Shown: positions 6,889 through 15,947 of the stretch, one piece after another
Numbering within the stretch: position 1 is the stretch's first letter
Layout of the letters: every line of letters begins with the position of its first letter
Assembly: GCA_002490835.1 (NCBI GenBank)
Contig: DKUU01000027.1
Location: 52,590-116,589 of the forward strand
DNA from: Lachnospiraceae bacterium UBA7196
GTDB taxonomy: Bacteria > Bacillota > Clostridia > Lachnospirales > Lachnospiraceae
Length of the DNA stretch: 64,000 bases
Direction of reading: 5' to 3'
Position numbers and translations under genes: made by a program
Notes under the pieces: model-generated
Told to the model about the DNA's origin: nothing
What the model saw: the letters and a program-made list of their open reading frames with translations, nothing else
Databases searched by the model: none

Positions 6889-8709
6889 ATGTGTGGCATC
6901 AATGGGGTGATAGCAAAATCGCCTGTAAAGGATTTAAAAAGGCGGGTGCATAACATGAACGAGTCGATCGTACATCGCGGTCCGGATGCGGGGAATGTGC
7001 TTGAAGTGACAGACGGCAGAGGGGCTTTTGGACACAGGAGGCTTTCGATCATCGATCTGAACGCAAGGGCCGATCAGCCTATGCGGACGGAAGGGGGAAA
7101 AGACGCGCTTACTTATAATGGAGAAATCTATAATTATAAGAAGTTAAAGACCGGGCTGCGTTACCCTTTCAGAACGGAGTGCGACACGGAGGTCGTTTTA
7201 GCGGGACTTCATGAAGAGGGGATCTCTTTTCTTTCGAAATGCAACGGGATGTTTGCTTTTGGCTTTTGGAATGATGCAAAGAAAGAGCTTATTTTATGCC
7301 GGGACAGGATGGGGATAAAGCCGCTATTTTATTACTATGACGGAGAAAAGGTCATTTTCTCCTCGGAGATCAAAGGAATCCTGAACAGCGGCTTGGTGGA
7401 AGCAAAGTTAAATTATGAGGCGCTTGACGATTATCTGGGGTATCGGTATGTCAGGGAGCCCTACACCCTTTTTGAAAATATCTATCAAGTGGAAGCGGGG
7501 ACTGTCTGCTGTTTTGACGGCGATCTGAAAAAGAGCAGTTATCGGTATTGGGATCTTCCTACGGATTTTAATACGGCGGAGAAGTATTCGGAAGCGGATA
7601 TCAAAAAGCGGTTTCAGGATGAACTGACAGAAGCCGTGAGAAGACGCATGATTGCCGATGTGCCGTTAGGGACTTATCTGAGCGGCGGTGTGGATTCGAG
7701 TATTTTATCGGCGATCACGGCGCAGGCGTCGGACAGGCAGTTACATACTTATACGATCGGTTTTCCGGATATGAATGAATTTGACTATGCGCAGATGGTA
7801 GCGCAAAGATACGGGACGCTGCATCATGAGATCCTGATTAACGAAGAAGAGTATTTAGAGAAGATGGAAGAGATCATCGGTTACAAGGATGCGCCCCTTG
7901 GTGTGCCGAATGAGATCCCGTTAGCGGTCATGTCAAGGGTGCTGAAAGAAAATATCACGGTCGTACTTTCCGGTGAGGGGGCGGATGAACTTTTAGGAGG
8001 GTACGGGAGAATCTTCAGGAGTCCGTTTGATTATCGAAACCACAGCCTTGAAAGAGATTTTTATGACTTTTTTTTGGAGAGATATGAGTATGTGCCCCGA
8101 TATCTCCGCGACAAATATGTAAAAGGCAGTAAGGAGATGAGGAGCAGGTTTGACAAAGAGATTAGAGACAGATTCTCAAACTACGAGAATGAATATAATG
8201 TATTCTGGTTTTTTCACCAATATCATGTGAAGGGGCTGCTGCAGCGTGTGGATACGACGACCATGCTGGCGGCGGTGGAGGCGAGAGTCCCGTTTTTGGA
8301 TCATGAGCTGATCGAGTTTGCGTATTCCGAGATCCCTTATCAGATGAAGTTGAGATGGAAAAGTGAAGCGTGTAAGGAACAGGCAAAAAAATTGCAGGCG
8401 TCTGCATACAGCGAAAAACTGGACATCCCAAAGTATGTATTGAGACAGACGGCATATGCTTTTTTGCCCGCGGAAGTGATCGAGAGGAAAAAGGTGGGAT
8501 TTCCGGTACCGCTTGCGGCATGGGAGAAAGAACTGCTTGCAATGGCAAGACGTGAACTGCAAGGCGCATGCTGGTTAAGAGAATCTGATACGGTTGAAGA
8601 GCTGTTGAAAGACGGCCTCGCTTTGCCGCAGGGAAATCAGATTATGTGGATGTTTATCAATATACAGTTATTCTGCAAACAATATTTTAACAGAGCATGG
8701 GAGTATTAG
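6889..8709 (+). CDS. asnB: Asparagine synthase (glutamine-hydrolysing)-type amidotransferase
   Basis: ATG 6889 is chosen because class II glutamine amidotransferases need cysteine directly after Met; MCGINGVI starts here (606 residues). The N-terminal glutaminase domain shows VHRGPDA and TYNGEIYNY. The C-terminal synthetase domain has the PP-loop SGGVDSS at residues 265-271 and LSGEGADELLGGYG. AsnB makes asparagine from aspartate, ATP and glutamine in the cytoplasm. Within surface-glycan clusters homologues are thought to amidate sugar acids or peptides, so a glycan-modifying role is possible here. Its GC content is higher than that of the methyltransferase genes before it. Confidence 0.9.
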   Translation: MCGINGVIAKSPVKDLKRRVHNMNESIVHRGPDAGNVLEVTDGRGAFGHRRLSIIDLNARADQPMRTEGGKDALTYNGEIYNYKKLKTGLRYPFRTECDTEVVLAGLHEEGISFLSKCNGMFAFGFWNDAKKELILCRDRMGIKPLFYYYDGEKVIFSSEIKGILNSGLVEAKLNYEALDDYLGYRYVREPYTLFENIYQVEAGTVCCFDGDLKKSSYRYWDLPTDFNTAEKYSEADIKKRFQDELTEAVRRRMIADVPLGTYLSGGVDSSILSAITAQASDRQLHTYTIGFPDMNEFDYAQMVAQRYGTLHHEILINEEEYLEKMEEIIGYKDAPLGVPNEIPLAVMSRVLKENITVVLSGEGADELLGGYGRIFRSPFDYRNHSLERDFYDFFLERYEYVPRYLRDKYVKGSKEMRSRFDKEIRDRFSNYENEYNVFWFFHQYHVKGLLQRVDTTTMLAAVEARVPFLDHELIEFAYSEIPYQMKLRWKSEACKEQAKKLQASAYSEKLDIPKYVLRQTAYAFLPAEVIERKKVGFPVPLAAWEKELLAMARRELQGACWLRESDTVEELLKDGLALPQGNQIMWMFINIQLFCKQYFNRAWEY

Positions 8710-8711
8710 TG

Positions 8712-9125
8712 ATGACGATAGGATATACGACAGGAGTATTTGATTTATTTCATGTAGGACATCTGAATATGCTGAAAAATGCCAAGTCTATGTGCGACAG
8801 ACTGATCGTAGGAGTGACGACGGACGAACTCGTCTCTTATAAACATAAAAAAGCGGTGATCCCTTTTGAGGAGCGGCTTGAAATCGTGCGGAATATTAAG
8901 TTTGTAGACGCTGTCGTACCGCAGGATACGATGGATAAGTTTGCGATGTGGGAAAAACTGAAATTTGATATCATGTTCGTCGGCGACGACTGGTACGGGA
9001 CGGAAAAATGGAAGGCCTATGACGAGCAGTTTCGGGAAGTCGGCGTAAAAATCGTATATTTTCCGTATTATAAAGGTACGTCCTCCACGCTGATTAATCA
9101 GACGCTGATGGATTTGAGGAAATAG
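8712..9125 (+). CDS. tagD: Glycerol-3-phosphate cytidylyltransferase-like nucleotidyltransferase
   Basis: ATG 8712 has GGGAG eight bases upstream, overlapping the end of the previous gene. The 137-residue length fits the TagD/GCT family. The HxGH motif (HVGH, residues 14-17) lies in GVFDLFHVGHLNML, and FVGDDWYGTEKW follows. The usual RTxGISTT signature is replaced by GTSSTLI. Members join CTP to glycerol-3-phosphate, or a related polyol or sugar phosphate, for wall teichoic acid or capsule precursors. The following epimerase and upstream transferases suggest supply of an activated building block for a surface polymer. Confidence 0.8.
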   Translation: MTIGYTTGVFDLFHVGHLNMLKNAKSMCDRLIVGVTTDELVSYKHKKAVIPFEERLEIVRNIKFVDAVVPQDTMDKFAMWEKLKFDIMFVGDDWYGTEKWKAYDEQFREVGVKIVYFPYYKGTSSTLINQTLMDLRK

Positions 9126-9161
9126 AGTATAAGAAAGTTTTTTATAGAAACGGGAAAGCAT

Positions 9162-10151
9162 ATGACAACATATCTCATCACAGGAGCTACCGGTTACATC
9201 GGTTCCATGTTGATAAATACCATTTTAAGCGACGGGCAGACAAGCGGTAAAAACCGGAAATTCCGCATTATTGCGCCCGTCCGGGACATACAGAAAGCTG
9301 ACGGATCATTTCCTGCGGGAGTAGAGCTGGTGCAGACAGATCTATGCGGCAGTCAGTGTGTGGAGCAGTTATTAAAGGCAGGAAACGGAGCGGATTATGT
9401 GATACATTGCGCTTCTGTTACGAAATCCGCTGAAATGGTCGCCCATCCTGTAGAAGTGATTGAAAGCATTGTCAATTGTACGCAAAATGTTTTAGAATTT
9501 GCGCGGCGCAGCAGGATCAAAAGCATGGTGTACCTTTCCAGTATGGAGGTGTATGGGAAAATAGATTGCAGGGATGGACATCGCGTCAAAGAGGAGGAGG
9601 TCGGCCGCGGGGAGATTGAGTTGTTAAGCGCCCGTAGTTGTTATCCTCTGGGAAAGCGTATGGCGGAGAATCTTTGTTATTCCTATTATAAAGAATATGG
9701 CGTTCCGGTAAAGACTGCCCGTCTGGCGCAGACGTTCGGGCGCAGGATATTGCCTGAAGACAATCGCGTTTTTGCGCAGTTTGCCAGAGCCGCCGGTCAC
9801 AGAGAAGATATCGTTCTTCACACCAGAGGCGGGTCAATGGGAAATTATTGCGATATTGATGATGCGGTCAGGGGGATCATGACCATTTTGAAAAAAGGGG
9901 CGGACGGAGAGGCCTATAATGTGGTCAACGAAGAAAATACGATGACGATTCGGCAGATGGCGGAACTAGTGGCGGACAAAGTTGCAAATGGCAAAATCAA
10001 AGTGACATATGAGATATCGGATGAAAACGCCCGTGGATATGCCCCGAACACCGGTTTGCGGATGTCCGGGGAAAAATTGAGGGCGCTTGGATGGGAGCCG
10101 CAAAAGACGTTATATGATATGTATCGGGATATCATGGAGGCGGAATCTTAA
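9162..10151 (+). CDS. NAD-dependent sugar epimerase/dehydratase (extended SDR)
   Basis: This 329-residue enzyme has the NAD-binding TGATGYIG (residues 7-14) and the catalytic YxxxK pair Tyr161/Lys165 in CYPLGKR, preceded by the serine-rich strand MVYLSSMEVYG. NYCDIDDAVRGI and YNVVNEENT are typical of NDP-sugar epimerases and dehydratases. It probably converts a nucleotide-activated sugar for the glycan made by this cluster; the exact substrate cannot be read from the sequence. It is the last gene of the island, and the next gene has its own promoter. Confidence 0.85.
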   Translation: MTTYLITGATGYIGSMLINTILSDGQTSGKNRKFRIIAPVRDIQKADGSFPAGVELVQTDLCGSQCVEQLLKAGNGADYVIHCASVTKSAEMVAHPVEVIESIVNCTQNVLEFARRSRIKSMVYLSSMEVYGKIDCRDGHRVKEEEVGRGEIELLSARSCYPLGKRMAENLCYSYYKEYGVPVKTARLAQTFGRRILPEDNRVFAQFARAAGHREDIVLHTRGGSMGNYCDIDDAVRGIMTILKKGADGEAYNVVNEENTMTIRQMAELVADKVANGKIKVTYEISDENARGYAPNTGLRMSGEKLRALGWEPQKTLYDMYRDIMEAES

Positions 10152-10158
10152 GATGCTG

Positions 10159-10187
10159 TTTTCAAACGCCTTTGTCTGGTGTATAAT
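10159..10187 (+). promoter_or_regulatory. Putative sigma-A promoter for the sugar-uptake kinase
   Basis: TTTTCA at 10159-10164 and TATAAT at 10182-10187 are 17 bases apart, about 40 bases before the kinase start. The -10 is perfect and the -35 is weak. Confidence 0.5.
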
Positions 10188-10227
10188 AAAGCACAAAGAA
10201 AAAAGGCTGACACACCGGAGGGGTGAT

Positions 10228-12009
10228 ATGTTTTTTAACAAATTTAAGATAAAAAGACAGTTATATCAAATATATACGGTCGTTGTGGTGGTGCCGATCC
10301 TCTTGATCGGCACCTTCCATATTGGCTACATTTATCGCCTGATGGTTAATTTCTATACGGATCTCCTGCATTCTGACAACTATCGGGTAAGAAACGTTCT
10401 CTTTGACATGACAAGAGAACTTTATTTAATTTCCAAGGATATTTCCTTTGACGGCGGAGTGAGGGGGATTCTGTCCACGGAGTTTGAAAGGCGGCAGGAT
10501 TACGTCAGCGCGGTTGACGACAATGAAATCTTAAGCAGATATGCCCAGACTTACGCGCAGATTGGTAAGATCGAAATCTACACGGACAATCCGTATTTGT
10601 CTGATTATAAGCAGTTTGTACGGGTGGACGAGGCGACTGCGGAGAAACTGTGGTATAGTCAGGCACTGGAAAAGTCGGGGATATACTGGCGGGCTATCCC
10701 TTGGAAGGACGGTTACCGGGATGCGGTGTGGGACTTGTGTCTGGTCAAGGGAATCCCACTGGTCAACACGCCATATCATGCAGTGCTGGTCATCCACATT
10801 GACAGCAATTATCTGCAGATTTGGACGGACAGCACTGAGTATGAGAGCGTGATGTCGGTGGACAGGGAACCTGTCTTTTATGCCACTGACGCAAAACGGC
10901 GCGGGGTGGCGATGCCGATAAACGTGGATTACGATGAATCTTACTTTAGCTACAGCGGGATCGAAAAGGTGGACGGACAGCCCTGCTTTACGGAAATTGT
11001 GACCCTGCATGCTTATCGGTCCAGATCCCGGATTTATCTTTGCTCGCTGGATAAAAAGGCATATAAGAATATTCAGGCAATTATGCGAAGCGGCGTTCTG
11101 ATCATGTTGACTGCGCTGGTCATCCCCGGCATTTTAATCCATATATTTACAAAGTATTTTACGGGACGGGTCATGCTGCTCAGACAGGAGATGCACAAGG
11201 TAAGTAATCAGGATTACGAACTGATCCCGGCCTTTCGGGGAAAAGACGAGCTTTCTGAGGCATTTGGGGATCTTAAGGTCATGGTGGAAAATATCAAGAA
11301 GCAGGAGGCCAGAGCATTTGAGGCGCAGATTAAGGAGCAGGAGCTTCTGATCAGGCAGCAGGAGATGGAATTTAAGATGCTAGCCAGCCAGATCAATCCC
11401 CATTTTCTATATAATACACTGGAAACGATCCGTATGAGGGCTTTTTCGGAGGGAGATAAGGAGGTGGCGCAGGCTATCAAGCTGCTTGGAAAATCCATGC
11501 GCTACGTGTTGGAAAATACCGGGACTTCTGTCACGACATTGGCGGAGGAGCTGCATCATGTGGACGAGTATATTGAGATTCAGCAGCTTCGATTCGGGGA
11601 GCGGATCGGCTATGAAAGACAGATAGAGGAGGGAATTGTGCCGGAGGAGTACCATATGCTGCCGCTGCTCTTGCAGCCCGTGGTGGAAAATGCTATCATA
11701 CACGGACTGGACGAGACAGAGTCTGGTGGTCTGGTCAAGATCAGTATCTATCGCAGAAGGCCGGATATCGAAGGGGAGGAGTTTCTCATCATAGATGTGG
11801 AAGACAACGGCTGCGGCATGACGGAGGAAGCGCTGAGCAGACTCAGGCGTGATATTGAGATTCGCGATATGAGCCGCAGCAAGAGTATCGGTCTTTATAA
11901 TATCAATCAGCGTATGAAGCTGCATTATGGTGAAGGCTATCGTGTTCATGTCTATGCGGAGCCGGGGAAAGGAACCAGAGTGAGGCTGGTCTTACCTACC
12001 GAAAAATAG
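10228..12009 (+). CDS. YesM-type two-component sensor histidine kinase
   Basis: ATG 10228 follows GGAGGGG; upstream ATGs lack sites. The protein has 593 residues. Two membrane segments (about residues 12-34 and 285-310) flank an extracellular sensing region, followed by a HAMP-like linker. The His_kinase domain has FKMLASQINPHFLYNTLE with phosphoacceptor His392, then the N box VVENAIIHGLDE and the G box DNGCGM. This class pairs with AraC-type response regulators to control carbohydrate uptake. The regulator at 15948-17567 (minus) is the obvious partner, and the ABC genes just downstream are the likely target. Confidence 0.92.
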   Translation: MFFNKFKIKRQLYQIYTVVVVVPILLIGTFHIGYIYRLMVNFYTDLLHSDNYRVRNVLFDMTRELYLISKDISFDGGVRGILSTEFERRQDYVSAVDDNEILSRYAQTYAQIGKIEIYTDNPYLSDYKQFVRVDEATAEKLWYSQALEKSGIYWRAIPWKDGYRDAVWDLCLVKGIPLVNTPYHAVLVIHIDSNYLQIWTDSTEYESVMSVDREPVFYATDAKRRGVAMPINVDYDESYFSYSGIEKVDGQPCFTEIVTLHAYRSRSRIYLCSLDKKAYKNIQAIMRSGVLIMLTALVIPGILIHIFTKYFTGRVMLLRQEMHKVSNQDYELIPAFRGKDELSEAFGDLKVMVENIKKQEARAFEAQIKEQELLIRQQEMEFKMLASQINPHFLYNTLETIRMRAFSEGDKEVAQAIKLLGKSMRYVLENTGTSVTTLAEELHHVDEYIEIQQLRFGERIGYERQIEEGIVPEEYHMLPLLLQPVVENAIIHGLDETESGGLVKISIYRRRPDIEGEEFLIIDVEDNGCGMTEEALSRLRRDIEIRDMSRSKSIGLYNINQRMKLHYGEGYRVHVYAEPGKGTRVRLVLPTEK

Positions 12010-12090
12010 CGGGCTGAAACTGCAAGCTATAAAAATGACAGTAATTTTTCTCCATTCTGTTCGGTATTTTTTATAAGGGTGCTTTTTTAT

Positions 12091-12149
12091 AATAAGGGCA
12101 TCAGAGAAAGAGGGCATTTGGCTCCAAATCTCTGGTGCCTTTTCTTATT
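12091..12149 (+). terminator. Strong hairpin with T-rich tail between kinase and transporter genes
   Basis: GGCATCAGAGA (12097-12107) pairs with TCTCTGGTGCC (12129-12139), extended by AATAAG with CTTATT, and followed by TTTTCTTATT. Only 22 bases separate it from the permease gene, so no promoter fits after it. It probably works as a partial terminator or attenuator. A TATAAT at 12088-12093 overlaps its left edge. Confidence 0.7.
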
Positions 12150-12171
12150 CAAATAGGAAGAGGAAAACGAG

Positions 12172-13131
12172 ATGAAAGGATGGCGGGACATGAGTGCGAG
12201 AAGAGCGCAGAAAGAAAAAAACGTCAAGACAAAGTTCAGCCTGCAGTTGATGTGGAAACAGCGATATCTGTTAATGATGTCACTTCCCTTCGTTGTATGG
12301 CTGATTATTTTTAAGTACATACCCTTATGGGGCTGGACAATGGCCTTTCAGGAGGTTAAACCGAAAAATCTTTCCAAACCGATCTGGGAGAGACCCTTTG
12401 CGGGCTTTGATAATTTTTTGAAGGCTTTCGGGGATCGGATGTTTAAGCAGACGATGATCAACACCATCGGGCTCAGCGTCTTGGGGATTGCAGTGGGAAC
12501 ACTGATGGCAATCTTGTTTGCGCTGATGCTTAACGAGATCCGTTTTATGAAGTTTAAGAAAATAACGCAGACGATCTCCTATCTGCCGCACTTTGTATCA
12601 TGGGTGGTTATCGCCAGCATCGCGAAGATGGTCTTAAATGACGGCGGAATGCTGGATACAGCTCTGCACACAAAGCTTGGATTGATGAGTACAAACTCGC
12701 CGCTGTTTTGGGCGACGGTCGTTTTGGTCAATACATGGAAAGAGGTGGGCTGGGATGCCATCGTATATCTTTCCGCCATGGCGGGCATCGATCAGGGCCT
12801 CTACGAGGCGGCGAAGGTGGATGGTGCAAATCGGCTGCAGAGAATATGGCATATCACCCTTCCGGGCATCAAGCCGACCATTGTGGTGCTTCTGATCATG
12901 GGTATCGGCGGCGCGCTAAATGTAGGAATGGAGCGGCAGATGCTCCTTAGCAACGGTATTGTGCAGGATCACGCGATGGTACTCTCATGGTTTGCTTATG
13001 TCAGAGGTATCGGTAACAGCAACTACGGTCTTGGTACAGCGATCGGCATGTTCCAGTCGCTAGTCGGCATTCTTCTGCTTTTTTTGGCGAATAAGGTAGC
13101 AGGATGGCTCGGCGAGAGCAGACTGATTTAG
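12172..13131 (+). CDS. ABC sugar transporter permease, LplB type
   Basis: This is a 319-residue membrane protein; ATG 12172 follows AGGAAGAGG. Six hydrophobic segments are visible, starting with YLLMMSLPFVVWLIIF. The cytoplasmic EAA loop reads EAAKVDGANRLQRIWHITLPG, the contact site for the ATPase. The family (LplB/YtcP partner) imports oligosaccharides or their derivatives. No ATPase gene is present, as is usual because such systems share a multitask ATPase of the MsmK type. The gene overlaps closely with the next permease. Confidence 0.92.
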   Translation: MKGWRDMSARRAQKEKNVKTKFSLQLMWKQRYLLMMSLPFVVWLIIFKYIPLWGWTMAFQEVKPKNLSKPIWERPFAGFDNFLKAFGDRMFKQTMINTIGLSVLGIAVGTLMAILFALMLNEIRFMKFKKITQTISYLPHFVSWVVIASIAKMVLNDGGMLDTALHTKLGLMSTNSPLFWATVVLVNTWKEVGWDAIVYLSAMAGIDQGLYEAAKVDGANRLQRIWHITLPGIKPTIVVLLIMGIGGALNVGMERQMLLSNGIVQDHAMVLSWFAYVRGIGNSNYGLGTAIGMFQSLVGILLLFLANKVAGWLGESRLI

Positions 13132-13145
13132 AGGAGGGGATGACC

Positions 13146-14033
13146 ATGGCGAAAGTGAAAGCGAACCGCATTAAAAGTCGTGACAATGTGCTGGACTATA
13201 TTCTGGTAGTAGTGTTCATCTTTCTCATCATTATTACCGTGTATCCGTTTTTGAATGTGCTGGCAATCTCTTTAAACGATCCGATCGACACGATGAGAAA
13301 CATTAATTTCATTATCCCCAGAAAGTTTACTCTGAGCAATTATGCCTATGTGTTTCGGGAAAATAATTTATTAAAGGCTTTCATACTCTCGGTGTTACGA
13401 ACTGTGATCGGTGCGGGCGCGGGTGTGATCTGTACGGCGATGCTGGCCTATGTTTTGAGTCGCAAGGATTTTTACTTTAATAAGCTCTTTACTACGCTGT
13501 TTGTAATTACCATGTATGTCAGCGGCGGTCTGATTCCGGAGTATCTGCTGTTGATGAGAGATTTAAAAATGGGAAACAATTTTTTCGTTTACATTATTCC
13601 GGGGCTGATCTGGGTCTACAACATGATTCTGGTGCGCTCCTTCATTGAAGGACTGCCGCTGGCGCTGCAGGAGGCGGCAAGGGTGGATGGCGCCAATGAT
13701 TTTGTAATCTGGGGAAGGATTGTACTTCCGTTATGTAAACCAGTTTTGGCTACTGTGGCGTTGTTCTACGCGGTGGGACAGTGGAACTCTTTCATGGATA
13801 CTTACCTCTATGCCAAGGAACTTCCAACCTTACAGTATGTTCTTTACGAGATTATGGAAAAGGCGCAAGTAAAGATCGATCCTCACGCGGCGGAGCAGAT
13901 CAAGAATGCGGTGTCGCCCTTGTCTGTGCGCATGGCGGTGACCATTGTCGCGACGGTGCCGATCATCATCGTTTATCCGTTCTTGCAGAAATATTTCGTG
14001 GGCGGTATGACAGTCGGCGCGGTGAAGGATTAG
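13146..14033 (+). CDS. ABC sugar transporter permease, YtcP/LplC type
   Basis: ATG 13146 is preferred, with GAGGAGGGG six bases before it; an ATG at 13140 touches the site. The protein has 295 residues with six membrane segments (first: VLDYILVVVFIFLIIITVYP). The EAA loop is EAARVDGANDFVIWGRIVLP. This is the second half of the permease heterodimer with the preceding gene. It ends with the typical KYFVGGMTVGAVKD tail seen in LplC/YtcP proteins. Confidence 0.92.
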   Translation: MAKVKANRIKSRDNVLDYILVVVFIFLIIITVYPFLNVLAISLNDPIDTMRNINFIIPRKFTLSNYAYVFRENNLLKAFILSVLRTVIGAGAGVICTAMLAYVLSRKDFYFNKLFTTLFVITMYVSGGLIPEYLLLMRDLKMGNNFFVYIIPGLIWVYNMILVRSFIEGLPLALQEAARVDGANDFVIWGRIVLPLCKPVLATVALFYAVGQWNSFMDTYLYAKELPTLQYVLYEIMEKAQVKIDPHAAEQIKNAVSPLSVRMAVTIVATVPIIIVYPFLQKYFVGGMTVGAVKD

Positions 14034-14037
14034 GCGG

Positions 14038-14066
14038 ATATTTATGCGGCGAAAGCCGGTAAATAT
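14038..14066 (+). promoter_or_regulatory. Intercistronic hairpin with GAAA loop
   Basis: ATATTTA (14038-14044) and GGC (14048-14050) pair with GCC (14055-14057) and TAAATAT (14060-14066) around a GAAA tetraloop. There is no T tract. Its place just before the binding-protein gene suggests an mRNA-stabilising or processing hairpin that raises binding-protein levels; this is inference. Confidence 0.5.
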
Positions 14067-14116
14067 AAAGTAACAGTTTGATGAGGCAACACCTCAGCAA
14101 AGAAGGGAGAAAAAGT

Positions 14117-15850
14117 ATGAAAAGTAAAAGAGTATGCGCATTGCTGCTGACGGCAGCAATGGTAGTCGGCACGTTGGCCGGCTGCGGCGGCAATGACAGC
14201 GGTAACGCGTCTACAGGCGGCGACAGTGTGCCGGCTGCGACGGAGAGCGGCGATGCGGGGACATCGGATGCGGGCAGCGACAGCGCGGCATCCGGAGAAG
14301 TGATCGAGTTGACCTTCTTCAATGCGGATGCCAATCAGGACGATCCTTGGACGGATCCCGTGGCGCTTAAGATCACAGAAAAGACTGGCGTTAAGTTAAA
14401 GACCAGTCGTCCCGTGGGCGGTAATGACGAGAGCGAAGCGGTTGCGCTGATGATTGCGGAGCAGAATTATCCTGATATCATCTTTGCAAAGGGTTCCGCA
14501 GGCAATCTGATCGAAGCGGGCGCAATGATGGACATGACAGATTTGATCGAGCAGTATGGTCCCAATATCAAGAAACTGTACGGCGAGGAGTTCAATAAGT
14601 TAAAACAGTCAGCGGACGATCCGGCAATCTATCAGTTCTCCGCATATGTAGTAGGCGGCGAGAAGTTCAAGCACTGCGGAACGGCCCAAATCCAATGGGA
14701 TGCGCTGAAGGCGAAGGATTACAAGCTTCCCAATTCACTGGAAGAAATGGAAGCGATGATCAAAGACTATATAGCAGCTAATCCGACTACGGAAGACGGA
14801 CTTGACAGGATTGGTATCAGCTTATCTACTGCTGACTGGCACTGGCTGATCACTCTGGGTAATCCGGCCGGCTTTATCGCAGACGGCGCACCGGATAATG
14901 GCCAGTGGATCGTAACGCCGGACAACAAGGGCGTATATAAATTCCGTTCCGATGAGGAAAGAGAGTACTTCAGATGGATGTGCCGTATGTACAACGAAGG
15001 GATTCTGGATCCCGACTTTGCGACCCAGACACACGAGGATTATATCGCAAAGATCGCGTCCGGCCGTGTTGTGGCACTGTTTGATTCAGATTGGGATTAC
15101 GCGGATGGTGAGAAAGTCTTAAAGGCAGACGGCAAGTACGGTTCTACCTATGCAGGGCTTCCGCTGACCATGGACGCGGATACAAAGTGCGCATCTCTGA
15201 TGTATCAGGGTCTGACGACCGGTACCGGCGTAGGTATCACGACTTCCTGTAAGGATCCGGTTGCGGCGATCAAGTTCATCGATTACCTCTGCTCCGACGA
15301 AGGTCAGGTACTGAATAAATGGGGTATCGAAGGCGTGAACTACTTTATTGACGACGAAGGTCACCGTTACAGAACGGAAGAAGAAATCAAGGCTTCTCAG
15401 GAAGATCCTGACTATGGCAAGAAGACCGGTGTTGGCTTCCATAACTATCCGTTCCCTTCTTATGGCGACGGTATTCTGGATCCTACCGGCAGCACCTATA
15501 CGACCACCAGTAAGGATGCCGTGATCAACGAGTACAACGTGGAAGAAAAGGCAGCAGTGGATGCGTGGGGCGTAGAGCTTCTGGTAGATATGTTCCCGCA
15601 GACAGACGAGTTTGAGACACCGCAGTATTCCCCGTTATGGGCATATGCTATGCCGCTGGAGTTCACGGAGATCGTGGATAAGCTGGACGAGGTTGCCTGG
15701 TCTGCACTGATCAAGTGCGTGACCGGCAAAGAGACGGATTTCGACGTAAACTACGATGATATGCTCGCAGAGCTGGAAGCAACAGGCATGAGCGAGGCGG
15801 AAGAAATGATGACAGACATCATAGCCGAGAAGGTTGCGGCAGCACAATAG
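14117..15850 (+). CDS. Extracellular sugar-binding lipoprotein, LplA type
   Basis: ATG 14117 follows AGAAGGGAG; the longer frame from 14078 has no site. The 577-residue product begins with a lipoprotein signal peptide (lipobox LAGC, Cys23), then a Gly/Ser/Asp-rich linker to about residue 65. The binding domain carries ITEKTGVKLK, YPDIIFAKG and the C-terminal half typical of the large LplA class (over 500 residues). It captures an oligosaccharide outside the cell for the two permeases upstream. The nearby alpha-L-fucosidase suggests a fucosylated ligand. A bidirectional terminator follows. Confidence 0.93.
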   Translation: MKSKRVCALLLTAAMVVGTLAGCGGNDSGNASTGGDSVPAATESGDAGTSDAGSDSAASGEVIELTFFNADANQDDPWTDPVALKITEKTGVKLKTSRPVGGNDESEAVALMIAEQNYPDIIFAKGSAGNLIEAGAMMDMTDLIEQYGPNIKKLYGEEFNKLKQSADDPAIYQFSAYVVGGEKFKHCGTAQIQWDALKAKDYKLPNSLEEMEAMIKDYIAANPTTEDGLDRIGISLSTADWHWLITLGNPAGFIADGAPDNGQWIVTPDNKGVYKFRSDEEREYFRWMCRMYNEGILDPDFATQTHEDYIAKIASGRVVALFDSDWDYADGEKVLKADGKYGSTYAGLPLTMDADTKCASLMYQGLTTGTGVGITTSCKDPVAAIKFIDYLCSDEGQVLNKWGIEGVNYFIDDEGHRYRTEEEIKASQEDPDYGKKTGVGFHNYPFPSYGDGILDPTGSTYTTTSKDAVINEYNVEEKAAVDAWGVELLVDMFPQTDEFETPQYSPLWAYAMPLEFTEIVDKLDEVAWSALIKCVTGKETDFDVNYDDMLAELEATGMSEAEEMMTDIIAEKVAAAQ

Positions 15851-15911
15851 ACAGAAGATTCCGGCCAATAAGAAATAAATTGATAGATGTGTGAGAAATG
15901 AGATAAAAAAA

Positions 15912-15942
15912 ACCTGCCGTATCGGATTGTGATGCGGCGGGT
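15912..15942. terminator. Bidirectional intrinsic terminator between convergent operons
   Basis: ACCTGCCGTATC (15912-15923) pairs with GATGCGGCGGGT (15931-15942) with A-rich sequence before and TTTTTT after, so it can end transcripts from both strands. Confidence 0.85.
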
Positions 15943-15947
15943 CTTTT

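Noticed and set aside
10159..10187. End of the glycan island as a mobile-element boundary
   Set aside because: No integrase, direct repeat, tRNA end or insertion sequence was seen at either side; only the base composition changes.
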